Positions 51,769-60,513 are shown, counted from the first letter of the stretch. The stretch: 64,000 bases of DNA from an uncultured Lachnospiraceae bacterium (GCA_910583965.1 CAJUAE010000005.1:17637-81636), one strand, 5' to 3'. Translations and numbers: made by a program. Notes: generated by a model not told the origin, from the sequence alone.

Positions 51769-52146
51769 ATGTATATAGAAATTGATTTTAACAGTGATGA
51801 AGCCCTTTATCTGCAATTGCGCAACCAGATTATCATTGGAATAGCCACGTCTCAGTTTCAGGAAGGAGATGCACTTCCTTCAGTAAGACAGCTTGCAGAT
51901 GCGATAGGAATCAATATGCATACAGTCAACAAGGCATACTCTGTTCTGAAACAGGAAGGTTTTGTGAAAGTGGACAGACGAAAAGGCGCAGTGATTGCAA
52001 TTGACATTGACAAGATGCAGGCGCGGGAGGACCTAAAGCGCAATATGCAAGTGCTTTTGGCAAAGAGTAGCTGTAAGCGGATATCGAGAGAGGAAGTTCA
52101 TGCTCTGATCGATGAGATATACGAAGGTTATGAAACAGAAATCTGA
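51769..52146 (+). CDS. GntR-family regulator, YtrA type
   Basis: The 125-residue protein has a winged helix of GntR type: EALYLQLRNQIIIGIATSQF, LPSVRQLADAIGINMHTVNKAYSVLKQEGFVKVDRRKGAVI. Only a short helical tail follows, as in the small YtrA subgroup, which often controls neighbouring transporter genes. No ABC transporter is next to it; clpC follows after 32 bases. GAAGGGGCG precedes the ATG. It may control clpC or itself, but I see no clear operator dyad. Confidence 0.88.
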   Translation: MYIEIDFNSDEALYLQLRNQIIIGIATSQFQEGDALPSVRQLADAIGINMHTVNKAYSVLKQEGFVKVDRRKGAVIAIDIDKMQAREDLKRNMQVLLAKSSCKRISREEVHALIDEIYEGYETEI

Positions 52147-52178
52147 TCAAATAAATATGACATGGAGGCATAGAAGAA

Positions 52179-54644
52179 ATGCAGCAGTTTACAGATAAGG
52201 CGAAGGTGGCGCTGCAAAAGGCTGCCAAAGCCGCGAAAGATCTGCATCAAAGCTATATCGGGAGTGAGCATATTCTTGTGGGGCTTGTAAAGGAAAAGAC
52301 AGGTGTTGCAGCGAGAGTGCTTACAGAGAACGGTGTGGATGATGTACAGCTTATCAGTATGATTAAAGAATTGATTGCACCAGAAGGAAATGTTGCAATA
52401 CTTGAGCGAGATGGATATTCCCCAAGGGCAGCAAAGGTACTTGAGGACAGTCACAGGTTAGCAGAAAAATATAAAAGCCAGATGACAGGGACAGAACACA
52501 TTTTGCTTGCGATGCTTAGAGAAGGCGAGAATGTAGGATTAAGGCTTTTAAATACAATTGGTATTAATGTGCAAAAACTGTATATGGATACACTAATTGC
52601 TATGGGAGAGGACATCAACCAGCATAAAGATGACTTAAATAAAAGTCGTAATAAAAAGAAAAGAGATGGAACGACACAGACACTAAATCAGTATAGCAGA
52701 GATTTGACATATCTTGCCAAAGAAGGAAAACTAGACCCAGTAGTAGGCAGAGAGTCAGAAATAATGCGTGTAGTACAGATTTTGTCAAGACGTACAAAGA
52801 ATAATCCCTGTTTAATCGGAGAGCCGGGGGTAGGTAAGACGGCGATCGCAGAAGGATTAGCGCTTCGGATTGTGAAAGGTGAAGTGCCGGACACAGTAAA
52901 AAATAAGCGTGTTGTCACATTGGATCTTGCGGGAATGGTGGCGGGATCTAAGTACCGTGGAGAATTTGAGGAGCGTATTAAGCGAGTTATTCGAGAAGTG
53001 ATTGACGCGGGAAATATTTATCTTTTTCTTGATGAAATTCACACATTAATCGGGGCCGGTGGGGCGGAGGGTGCAATTGATGCATCCAATATTCTCAAGC
53101 CATCTTTGTCTAGAGGAGAGATACAATTAATTGGCGCTACTACAATTGCAGAGTATCGCAAATATATTGAGAAAGATGCAGCGTTAGAAAGACGATTTCA
53201 GCCAGTGATGGTGGAGGAGCCAACAGAAAGTGAAGCGGTTGAGATTCTAAATGGAGTGGCATACAAATATGAGGAGCATCATAATGTGACCATAACACAA
53301 GAGGCAATTGAGGCGGCTGTGAAGCTTTCCGACCGATATATTAATGACAGAAATCTTCCAGATAAAGCAATTGATCTGATTGATGAGGCTTCTGCTGCGA
53401 TTCGACTGAAAAATATGAATGTGCCTGACAGCTTTAAGGAGATGACAGAACAGATTAAAAAGTATGATTTGCAGATAGAGCGTTCTATTCGAATGGAGGC
53501 ATATACACAGGCTGCAGAATTGCGCAAGGCACAAGATGAGCTGATCAAAAAGTATGACAAGGCAGTAAGCAAGTATGAAAAAAATCAAGAGGAAAAGAAG
53601 CTGGTTGTAACAGAAAATGATATTGCGGAAGTTGTGGCAAATTGGACAAAGATTCCAGTTAAAAAGTTAACGCAGAAGGAGAGTGAACGACTGTTAAAGT
53701 TAGAGTCTATCCTTCATAAGCGTGTGATTGGTCAAGAGGAAGCAGTCACTGCGATCGCACAGACTATGAAGCGCGGCCGTGTGGGACTTCAGGACCCTAA
53801 CAGACCTATTGGTTCCTTTCTATTTCTTGGACCTACTGGTGTGGGTAAGACAGAATTATCCAAAGCGCTTGCAGAGGCAATGTTTGGCTCCGAGAATGCA
53901 CTGATACGTGTAGATATGTCAGAATATATGGAGTCACATTCTGTATCGAAAATGGTGGGATCTCCTCCAGGATATGTAGGTTTTGAGGAGGGAGGACAGC
54001 TCAGTGAAAAGGTGCGCAGATCCCCATATTCTGTAGTATTGTTTGACGAGATTGAAAAGGCACACCCAGATGTGTTTAATATTCTTTTGCAAGTGCTTGA
54101 TGATGGGCATATCACAGATTCCAAAGGCAGAAAAGTGAGCTTTAAGAACACAATATTGATTATGACTTCCAATGCAGGAGCACAGCGGATTGTTGATCCC
54201 AAAAATCTTGGATTTGCCGCGAAAAGAGATGTGGAAGCAGATTACAATAAAATGAAGTCTGGTGTTATGGAAGAAGTGAAACGTCTCTTTAAGCCAGAGT
54301 TTATCAATCGTATTGACGAGATTATGGTGTTCCATCCACTGACAGAGCAGGATATGAAACAAATTGTTACACTTTTATCAAAAAATCTTTGTGAACGGTG
54401 TAGAACACAGATGGATATTGATTTATCTTTTACAAATACATTAAAAGAGTATTTGGTAAAAAATCACTCTGAATTAAAAATGGGGGCGCGACCACTCAAA
54501 CGTGCGATACAAAATGTGGTGGAGAATGAACTTGCCACTGCGATTTTGGAAGGCAGGGTCAAGAGAGGAGATACTGTGAGTGCTGGTGTGCGTGGCGATA
54601 AGGTAACTTTTACTGTTAAAGAACAAAAGGAAGCAACATCTTAA
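52179..54644 (+). CDS. clpC: ClpC-type AAA+ unfoldase
   Basis: The protein of 821 residues has a double Clp N domain (MQQFTDKAKVALQKAAKAAK, YIGSEHILVGLV, MTGTEHILLAML). The first AAA domain has LIGEPGVGKTAIAEGLALRI and FLDEIHTLIGAGGAEGAIDA. A UVR-like middle stretch near 425-460 and the second AAA domain (FLGPTGVGKTELSKALAEAMF, PPGYVGFEEGG, LFDEIEKAHPDVF) follow. With ClpP it unfolds and degrades proteins. In Bacilli clpC follows ctsR-mcsA-mcsB; here none of these is present and a GntR gene precedes it. GGAGG lies about 11 bases before the ATG. Confidence 0.96.
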   Translation: MQQFTDKAKVALQKAAKAAKDLHQSYIGSEHILVGLVKEKTGVAARVLTENGVDDVQLISMIKELIAPEGNVAILERDGYSPRAAKVLEDSHRLAEKYKSQMTGTEHILLAMLREGENVGLRLLNTIGINVQKLYMDTLIAMGEDINQHKDDLNKSRNKKKRDGTTQTLNQYSRDLTYLAKEGKLDPVVGRESEIMRVVQILSRRTKNNPCLIGEPGVGKTAIAEGLALRIVKGEVPDTVKNKRVVTLDLAGMVAGSKYRGEFEERIKRVIREVIDAGNIYLFLDEIHTLIGAGGAEGAIDASNILKPSLSRGEIQLIGATTIAEYRKYIEKDAALERRFQPVMVEEPTESEAVEILNGVAYKYEEHHNVTITQEAIEAAVKLSDRYINDRNLPDKAIDLIDEASAAIRLKNMNVPDSFKEMTEQIKKYDLQIERSIRMEAYTQAAELRKAQDELIKKYDKAVSKYEKNQEEKKLVVTENDIAEVVANWTKIPVKKLTQKESERLLKLESILHKRVIGQEEAVTAIAQTMKRGRVGLQDPNRPIGSFLFLGPTGVGKTELSKALAEAMFGSENALIRVDMSEYMESHSVSKMVGSPPGYVGFEEGGQLSEKVRRSPYSVVLFDEIEKAHPDVFNILLQVLDDGHITDSKGRKVSFKNTILIMTSNAGAQRIVDPKNLGFAAKRDVEADYNKMKSGVMEEVKRLFKPEFINRIDEIMVFHPLTEQDMKQIVTLLSKNLCERCRTQMDIDLSFTNTLKEYLVKNHSELKMGARPLKRAIQNVVENELATAILEGRVKRGDTVSAGVRGDKVTFTVKEQKEATS

Positions 54645-54748
54645 ATTTTAGAAAGATAACAATAATTGTGGAAAAAGAGAAAAATATAGTATATTATTAT
54701 AGTGTAATGTACAATTTAATTCTTATAACTTTTAGGAGGACAAATGAA

Positions 54749-55162
54749 ATGGCAGTAATTGATGAATTGCTACGTTCCGAGAGTAACGGAAATATCAGCT
54801 TTGGTAATCACGAGCTGGCAGCAAAAGCAAAGCTTGAGGATTACGAACACGCTGGCGATATGTATAAGGTAAAGACCTTTCAGGCGATGACGAAGCTGGA
54901 GAAAAATGGTTTGTTTTTGTATGAATCAGTTCCGGGTACCTCCGTTCATAATTTTTGTGAGAGCGAAAGCGGAATCTCTTTTACGGTGGAAGGCAGTCAA
55001 GATGCACAGATTACAGTAGGTACAGAAGACGATTGTGAATATGAAGTGATAGTAGCAGGAGAAAGCGCTGGTGTCATGAAGACAAATCTTTCTGGAAAGC
55101 TTAGCATTAGTGTGGAATTGGAAGGTTCCGGTGAAGTCGCAGTGAAAATCATAAAGAAATAG
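54749..55162 (+). CDS. conserved 137-residue protein of unknown function
   Basis: The protein starts MAVIDELLRSESNGNISFGN, continues KAKLEDYEHAGDMYKVKTF, and has a beta-rich C-terminal half (GISFTVEGSQDAQITVGTED, SISVELEGSGEVAVKII). It has no signal peptide, membrane segment or recognisable catalytic motif and is rather acidic. Relatives in Lachnospiraceae are, as I recall, sometimes labelled endosialidase-like, without good support. AGGAGG stands 9 bases before ATG 54749; the frame extends to 54668 but without a ribosome site. A TATTAT-type -10 lies upstream near 54695. A perfect palindrome follows the stop. Confidence 0.8.
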   Translation: MAVIDELLRSESNGNISFGNHELAAKAKLEDYEHAGDMYKVKTFQAMTKLEKNGLFLYESVPGTSVHNFCESESGISFTVEGSQDAQITVGTEDDCEYEVIVAGESAGVMKTNLSGKLSISVELEGSGEVAVKIIKK

Positions 55163-55165
55163 ACA

Positions 55166-55197
55166 AAAGATACCTCCTCATATGAGGAGGTATCTTT
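55166..55197 (+). terminator. 32-base perfect palindrome between the 137-residue gene and radA
   Basis: The stem begins AAAGATACCTCCTCAT and its exact reverse complement follows, ending in TTT. It lies 4 bases after a stop codon and can end transcription. Its left arm carries CCTCCTC, and its right arm a GAGGAGG Shine-Dalgarno-like sequence just before the radA start. Confidence 0.7.
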
Positions 55198-55209
55198 ATG
55201 GAGGTGTCT

Positions 55210-56568
55210 ATGGCCAAAAAAAGTACTACAATATTTTTCTGTCAGGAATGCGGACATGAGTCCTCTAAGTGGATGGGACAATGCCCTGCCTGCAAAAAGT
55301 GGAATACTTTTGTGGAGGAGAAAGTTAACACAACAAGCAATACAAAAATTACACCATTTCGAGAGGCAGCAAAACCTGTCGAGATCGGTTCTATCTCTAT
55401 GCGAGAAGAAGATCGGATGCATACGGGGATAGCAGAATTGGACCGTGTACTTGGCGGGGGAATTATGCATGGTTCTTTGACCTTGGTAGGTGGTGATCCA
55501 GGTATCGGTAAGTCCACACTGTTACTACAAATGTGCAGATTGCTTGCCAACGGGGGCAGAAAAGTGCTTTATATCTCAGGCGAGGAATCTCTAAAGCAGA
55601 TTAAGCTTCGGGCAGTTCGGATAGGGGAATTTAAAGATACAATGCTGTTGTTATGTGAGACAGATCTTGGTGCTGTGGAAGAAACAATACGACATACAGA
55701 ACCAGAAGTTGTCATTATTGATTCTATACAGACAATGTATCAGGAGTCAGTTGCATCTGCTCCAGGAAGTGTCTCGCAGGTGAGAGAGGCAACAAATGTA
55801 TTTTTACAGTTGGCAAAGGGAATGGGACCTGCAATCTTTATTGTAGGACATGTGACAAAAGAGGGCACTGTAGCCGGTCCAAGAGTTTTGGAACACATGG
55901 TGGATACTGTCTTGTATTTTGAGGGGGACAGATATGCTTCCTACAGAATATTGCGCGGTGTGAAAAATCGTTTTGGTTCAACCAATGAAATTGGTGTGTT
56001 TGAAATGCGTAAAGAAGGGTTGATTGAAGTGGAAAATCCTTCAGAATATATGTTGAGTGGCAAACCAATTGGGGCAAGCGGTTCTGTTGTAGTCTGTTCT
56101 GTGGAAGGAACTCGACCAATTTTAATAGAGATACAGGCGTTAGTGTGTAGAACAAACTTCGGCATACCAAGGCGCCAGACAACGGGTACGGACTTTAATC
56201 GAGTGAATTTGTTAATGGCAGTGTTAGAAAAAAGATTGGGATTGCAGATTGGAGACTGTGATGCCTATGTAAATATTGCAGGTGGTATGAAGATTAATGA
56301 ACCTGCAATCGATTTGGGATTGATTATGGCAATTGTGTCAAGCTTTAAGAACCGCGCAATCGATGAGAGAACTATTGTGTTTGGCGAAGTAGGATTGAGC
56401 GGTGAGGTGCGTGCAGTGAACATGGCACAACAGCGTGTGCAGGAGGCAAAAAAGCTTGGGTATCAGACCGTTATTATGCCGCGCGTTAATCTGGAAAGTA
56501 TGGATAAAGTGGAGGGGATTCACGTGCTTGGTGTTGGGGGTATTGGCGAGGCAATCGATATGATTTGA
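55210..56568 (+). CDS. radA: DNA repair protein RadA
   Basis: The 452-residue protein has an N-terminal zinc finger (FFCQECGHESSKWMGQCPACKKW), the RecA-like core (LVGGDPGIGKSTLLLQM as Walker A, YISGEESLKQIKLRA, VVIIDSIQTMY as Walker B), the RadA KNRFG motif (GVKNRFGSTNEIGVF) and a Lon-like C-terminal domain (GGMKINEPAIDLGLIMAIVS). It drives branch migration in recombination. ATG 55210 lies 5 bases after GGAGGT; the ATG at 55198 is inside the upstream palindrome end and has no separate ribosome site. Confidence 0.97.
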   Translation: MAKKSTTIFFCQECGHESSKWMGQCPACKKWNTFVEEKVNTTSNTKITPFREAAKPVEIGSISMREEDRMHTGIAELDRVLGGGIMHGSLTLVGGDPGIGKSTLLLQMCRLLANGGRKVLYISGEESLKQIKLRAVRIGEFKDTMLLLCETDLGAVEETIRHTEPEVVIIDSIQTMYQESVASAPGSVSQVREATNVFLQLAKGMGPAIFIVGHVTKEGTVAGPRVLEHMVDTVLYFEGDRYASYRILRGVKNRFGSTNEIGVFEMRKEGLIEVENPSEYMLSGKPIGASGSVVVCSVEGTRPILIEIQALVCRTNFGIPRRQTTGTDFNRVNLLMAVLEKRLGLQIGDCDAYVNIAGGMKINEPAIDLGLIMAIVSSFKNRAIDERTIVFGEVGLSGEVRAVNMAQQRVQEAKKLGYQTVIMPRVNLESMDKVEGIHVLGVGGIGEAIDMI

Positions 56569-56583
56569 GATTATAGAAGAATA

Positions 56584-56661
56584 ACTAATGCGGACTGTGT
56601 AGGATATTTCTTCGTGAATGCATACGAAATCGGAGAAATGGATAAGTCAAGAGACATTAGT
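56584..56661 (+). other. nested hairpin element between radA and the M18 peptidase gene
   Basis: ACTAATG (56584-56590) pairs with CATTAGT (56655-56661). Inside, TTCGT/ACGAA and ATTTCT/AGAAAT form a second, interrupted stem around GAATGCAT. It could be a leader RNA or weak terminator; no known riboswitch is recognised. Confidence 0.4.
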
Positions 56662-56702
56662 TGTTTTCCTATAGTCCATTAGTATGATATGGGAGGAGAA
56701 CA

Positions 56703-58016
56703 ATGGAAACAATAAAATCGTTAATGGAATTTCTAGATAATGGTGTGACAAGTTATCATGCAATAGCCAACATGAAAAAGAAACTTTTGAAAGAAGGGTT
56801 TGTAGAACTTTCTGAGAAGGAGATATGGCATCTTGAAAAGGGCAAGAGCTATTTTGTAATCCGAAATGATTCGTCACTTATTGCTTTTCGGATACCAGAA
56901 TGCGAGATAAGTACTGTGAAAGGTTGGCATGTATATGCAGCGCACTCTGATTCTCCAGCATTTAAAATAAAAGAGAATCCTGAAATTACAAAGGAAGGTA
57001 TGTATGTCAGCATCAATACAGAAAAGTATGGTTCGATGATTCTATCCACATGGCTTGACAGACCGCTTACAATTGCGGGAAGAGTTTGTGTGGAAAATGA
57101 AAATGAGATCGCAACACATCTTGTGCAATTAAAAGATAATATTTGTGTGATACCAAGTCTTGCGATTCATATGAACCGTGATATGAACAATGGTGTAACG
57201 CTTAGCACGCAATATGATATGATGCCACTTTTGTCTATGATTTGTCAAGAGAATAGAGAAAAAACATCAAAAGGAATGTTGAACAAAGTACTTGCTAAAA
57301 CATTGACCGAAATAACGGGAAGAAACTATAGTGTACAAGATATTTTATCTTATGATTTATATGTAGAAAATTGCGAAAAAGCAGTTTTGGCAGGTATAGA
57401 ACAGGAGTTTATTATGGCACCGCGATATGACGATCTTGCATGTGTCTTTGCCGGATTGGAAGGAATTATTGCTGGAAAACCAGATAGTTATATTGATGTA
57501 CTTGCTGTATTTGACAATGAAGAAGTAGGAAGCCTTACAAGGCAGGGAGCAGATTCCACTTTTTTACGAGATACATTGGAAACGATTGCCGAGGGATTTG
57601 GAGCAGACAGAGCGATGTTTCGTCGATGGAATGTGGGCAGTTTTATGATTAGTGCAGACAATGCACATGCATGTCATCCAAACCAAGGAGCAAAAGCAGA
57701 CCTAACCAATAGACCCTACCTAAATAAAGGTGTGGTTTTGAAATACCATGGTGGTCAGCAATATGCGACGGATGCTTGTTCCGCAGCATATGTAAAAAAT
57801 CTTTGTAGAAAAAATGATATTCCGTTTCAAATCTATGCGAATCACTCGGATATTCCGGGAGGTAGAACTCTTGGTAATCTTACGATGGCACAGGTATCCA
57901 TGGAAGCTGCGGATATTGGATTGGCGCAGCTTGCCATGCACTCTGCATATGAAACTGCTGGGGCAAAAGATATTGAATACCTGATTCATCTTACAACATG
58001 CTTTTTCGATTTATAG
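56703..58016 (+). CDS. M18-family aminopeptidase
   Basis: This protein of 437 residues has the M18 metal ligands: VYAAHSDSPAFKIK (His near residue 81), VLAVFDNEEVGSLTRQGADS (catalytic Glu pair) and ISADNAHACHPN (Asp), with a final MHSAYETAGAKDIEYLI carrying the last His. These dodecameric zinc enzymes remove N-terminal acidic or neutral residues from peptides in the cytoplasm. GGGAGGAG lies 4-8 bases before ATG 56703. It is a single gene, convergent with the BlaR-like gene. Confidence 0.93.
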   Translation: METIKSLMEFLDNGVTSYHAIANMKKKLLKEGFVELSEKEIWHLEKGKSYFVIRNDSSLIAFRIPECEISTVKGWHVYAAHSDSPAFKIKENPEITKEGMYVSINTEKYGSMILSTWLDRPLTIAGRVCVENENEIATHLVQLKDNICVIPSLAIHMNRDMNNGVTLSTQYDMMPLLSMICQENREKTSKGMLNKVLAKTLTEITGRNYSVQDILSYDLYVENCEKAVLAGIEQEFIMAPRYDDLACVFAGLEGIIAGKPDSYIDVLAVFDNEEVGSLTRQGADSTFLRDTLETIAEGFGADRAMFRRWNVGSFMISADNAHACHPNQGAKADLTNRPYLNKGVVLKYHGGQQYATDACSAAYVKNLCRKNDIPFQIYANHSDIPGGRTLGNLTMAQVSMEAADIGLAQLAMHSAYETAGAKDIEYLIHLTTCFFDL

Positions 58017-58057
58017 AAACATGCTTTTAAAAAAATGCATATGTTGACACACATTTT

Positions 58058-59731
58058 TTAATAAGTAAAACTGGACTGTTGCAACTCTCTGGTGCGGCGA
58101 TCATACACTGTGTCCCCTTTACGAAATACATTGACAGCAGTGATATCCCCAAGGTGGTTCCGTTCGACTACAATATCTACAGCACCTTCTGGCTGAGATG
58201 TATAACGTCCAAGCATCTTATCAGAGTAGGTGCGAATTGTTTCTTCTTTGTATAACATAAAGTCACTGTTTTTATCTTCGCGAACTAACCCCCATTTGGC
58301 ATATTCTTGGAAAAGTGTTTCACGGTCCAGACACAGCGAGAAGTCGAGTGTAAATGCGTTTCGCTCCACATGAAATTGATTAGAAAGAGCAGTTAGAATT
58401 TGGTCTTCCAAGAGTTTAGGATCGTTTGTGGTATCTGAACGCATAATATCAAAGATAAGTTCTTCTGCAATATTCTCTGCATTTTTACCAAGATATGCAC
58501 CTCTCGTTAGACTTGCTGTTACACCCCAACGACAGCTATCGGAAGCGCAGAAAGAAGTCAGATAAGAAGAAAACGGAGCTTGTCCACCAGTGGCAAAAAC
58601 AACGGACCCACTCAATACAAAACATATTGATAACAAAAGCAATAAGGAGGAAGCCTTGTGATACTGCAAAATACTTTGAATGCGTCTTTCGACCTCTGTC
58701 TTGGAAAAGGCACTATAAAGTAGAGTTGGTCGGTTTCCTGCAATCGCCATTGCAAGTAGGCTAAGTGCATAATTTTTTCGGATTTCTTCTTTGTCATACT
58801 GCCGAAGCACAGCTTCGTCACATGCAAACTCTAAGTCTGAAGCCAGATATTTGGACATAATCCAGACCAATGGATTAAACCAGTGCAAGCAGAGTGCCAC
58901 AAGCATCACTGTCTTAATCCAGTTATCTTTTCTGCGAATATGCATTGTTTCATGGTATAGAATATGGTGTAAAAGCTCTGTATTGCTAAAATCCATACGT
59001 GTTGGTAGATAAATTTTTGGTGCAAGGAAACCACATACTAGAGGAGAGGCAATTTCATCATTGGTAAATACTAAAATATGACCCATGCCTATTTCACGAA
59101 GCAATGTGTTGATTGTCTCATTATGTTCGATTAAAAGCGCATTTCTCAATCGTTTTGTATAGTGATATTTTTGAATGAGCAGTACACTAATGGTGACAAA
59201 CAAACCACTCCAATAGATAAAGATAAGAAGACGATAAAATGTGTCATCAAAGTTTGTATAGGAAATGTTGAGCCCAGCATCCTCTGTTATGGTCGCAGTT
59301 GCTTCTGCTTCAATAGGAATTTCTGATACAATTGTTTCCGATATAGCTGTTTCTGATATAGCTGTTTCTGATACAGTTGTTTTTGGCGGTTTATGGGGAG
59401 TTGTTTCCTGTATTTTAGCAGTCGTGGGAAGATTTTCTACAATGTCTACCGCAGTAGCAGTATTTCCGCCTCGAAGATTTTCTACAATGTCTACCGCAGT
59501 AACCTCCTCATAAAAAGGATTTCTAAAAAAATCTGGTACTTTCATACTTAGTGGGCTGCTTAGAGAAAATGGAATTAGCAATCGCAACAAAATAATACCC
59601 CAAAATATTGGAAATACAAATTTTGGAAGGTGGTTTTTTAATAGTGCGCGTAATATAAGAACCACAATAATCATAATGCTTCCATAGAAAACCATTAGAG
59701 AAAATGGCATATTCATTGTAAAATGAATCAT
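58058..59731 (-). CDS. BlaR1/MecR1-like M56 membrane metalloprotease
   Basis: The protein of 557 residues has N-terminal membrane segments (FSLMVFYGSIMIIVVLILRA, FPIFWGIILLRLLIPF) and an M56 zinc-protease core LLHHILYHETMHIRRKDNW (HExxH) followed by HWFNPLVWIMSKYLASDLEFACDEAVL. A further membrane segment (LLLLLSICFVLSGSVVFA) precedes an outside domain of about 170 residues that does not look like the penicillin-binding sensor of BlaR1. Between the first membrane part and the core lies a low-complexity linker with a 15-residue duplication (AVDIVENL twice) and SETAI repeats. It should sense an unknown signal and cleave the BlaI-like repressor. AAGGAGG precedes the ATG, one base after the blaI stop. 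Confidence 0.88.
   Translation of the reverse strand: MIHFTMNMPFSLMVFYGSIMIIVVLILRALLKNHLPKFVFPIFWGIILLRLLIPFSLSSPLSMKVPDFFRNPFYEEVTAVDIVENLRGGNTATAVDIVENLPTTAKIQETTPHKPPKTTVSETAISETAISETIVSEIPIEAEATATITEDAGLNISYTNFDDTFYRLLIFIYWSGLFVTISVLLIQKYHYTKRLRNALLIEHNETINTLLREIGMGHILVFTNDEIASPLVCGFLAPKIYLPTRMDFSNTELLHHILYHETMHIRRKDNWIKTVMLVALCLHWFNPLVWIMSKYLASDLEFACDEAVLRQYDKEEIRKNYALSLLAMAIAGNRPTLLYSAFSKTEVERRIQSILQYHKASSLLLLLSICFVLSGSVVFATGGQAPFSSYLTSFCASDSCRWGVTASLTRGAYLGKNAENIAEELIFDIMRSDTTNDPKLLEDQILTALSNQFHVERNAFTLDFSLCLDRETLFQEYAKWGLVREDKNSDFMLYKEETIRTYSDKMLGRYTSQPEGAVDIVVERNHLGDITAVNVFRKGDTVYDRRTRELQQSSFTY
59428..59501 (-). repeat. in-frame tandem duplication in the BlaR-like linker
   Basis: The same 29 bases (starting GAAGATTTTCTACAATGTCT on the + strand) occur at 59428-59456 and 59473-59501, 45 bases apart, encoding AVDIVENL twice. 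Near-identity at base level suggests a recent duplication. Confidence 0.85.
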
Positions 59732-59732
59732 A

Positions 59733-60086
59733 TCAATCAGCCTCCTTAATTATTTTCGCCAATCTAGCAGCATCTTCTTCTGAGATTCCTCGGTTTTTTA
59801 GAAAGGAAGAGAAGAAAAGTTCACTGGAACCACCATACATCTTATCAATAAGTTGTTCCGTCTCACTCTGTGCCACTTCGTCGCGGGTTACAAGCGCTTT
59901 GCAGAGAAAACCAGGTTCTTCACGTGCAATAGCACCTTTTTCGATACATTTTTTGATGACAGTGTAGGTGGTGTTTTTGTTCCAACCAATGCGGTCGGAT
60001 AACACATCTACAATTTCTCGCGCAGGTTTCTGCCCTTGTTCCCATAGAACTTCCATAACTTTTAGTTCAGAGTCAAATAATTTCAT
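59733..60086 (-). CDS. BlaI/MecI-family repressor
   Basis: The protein (117 residues) shows the BlaI winged helix: FDSELKVMEVLWEQGQKPAREIVDVL, GWNKNTTYTVIKKCIEKGAIAREEPGF. Its C-terminal dimer helix follows (SETEQLIDKMYGGSSELFF). It should bind paired TACAnnTGTA-like or related dyads and be inactivated by the M56 protease. The start at 60086 gives the usual MKLFDSE N terminus with GGAGG 8 bases upstream; the frame extends to 60128 into the leader. Two dyads overlap its predicted promoter. No beta-lactamase gene is near, so the targets lie elsewhere or the pair is self-regulating. Confidence 0.93.
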   Translation of the reverse strand: MKLFDSELKVMEVLWEQGQKPAREIVDVLSDRIGWNKNTTYTVIKKCIEKGAIAREEPGFLCKALVTRDEVAQSETEQLIDKMYGGSSELFFSSFLKNRGISEEDAARLAKIIKEAD

Positions 60087-60183
60087 GATTATCCTCCATG
60101 TCGTCTTTAGCGACTCAAATAAAACCATTTCCCCGTTTCAGTGGGTACTTAAAACCAGATAGTGAAATCTTTGATTTCACATT
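60087..60183 (-). promoter_or_regulatory. structured 5' leader (TATTTGAG family) of the BlaI-like gene
   Basis: Read on the - strand: GTGAAATC-AAA-GATTTCAC hairpin, then ATTTGAGTCGCTAAAGACGA with a GTCG/CGAC stem, then CATGGAGGATAATC and ATG. It has the same order of parts as 38144-38232. Confidence 0.55.
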
Positions 60184-60262
60184 AACTTCTTGTGTCTTTT
60201 CACCTCTGCATAATTGCAGGCAACATGGCCATATTGTTTATAAGATGTATTTTTGGGAAATA

Positions 60263-60321
60263 GACTATTGGAATAGTCCATCTTCTAACTACAGACTATC
60301 ACAATAGTCTGTAGTTGTCAA
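60263..60321 (-). promoter_or_regulatory. promoter with two operator dyads of the BlaI/BlaR-like operon
   Basis: GACTATT-GG-AATAGTC (60263-60278) and ACTACAGACTAT-CACA-ATAGTCTGTAGT (60288-60315) are perfect dyads that share GACTAT/ATAGTC. On the - strand, TTGACA (+ strand 60316-60321) with a 17-base spacer and TAGTCT makes a good promoter, whose spacer and -10 lie in the second dyad. Repressor binding would block it. Confidence 0.8.
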
Positions 60322-60448
60322 GTGTTAAAAAATTAAGTGGAAAAATGACTTTTTCCTCTACTCGTCGTGCTATGTGTGTGTTATCTTAATAGCATACTTT
60401 TTCTGCATGAGTGCATAATGGAGAAAAATAAATTTATCTTTCTTCATT

Positions 60449-60508
60449 CGTGCGCTAGGCACTCGTTAGCTTCTACTGACAAATTTCACTTGGGTGCTTG
60501 TGTGTATA
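60449..60508. repeat. 60-nt structured repeat, copy 1
   Basis: This is ungapped-alignable with 60541-60600, 44 of 60 bases identical and 13 of 16 differences transitions. A GTTAG/CTGAC stem with one G-T pair matches the GTCAG/CTGAC stem of copy 2. Confidence 0.7.
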
Positions 60509-60513
60509 GCAAT

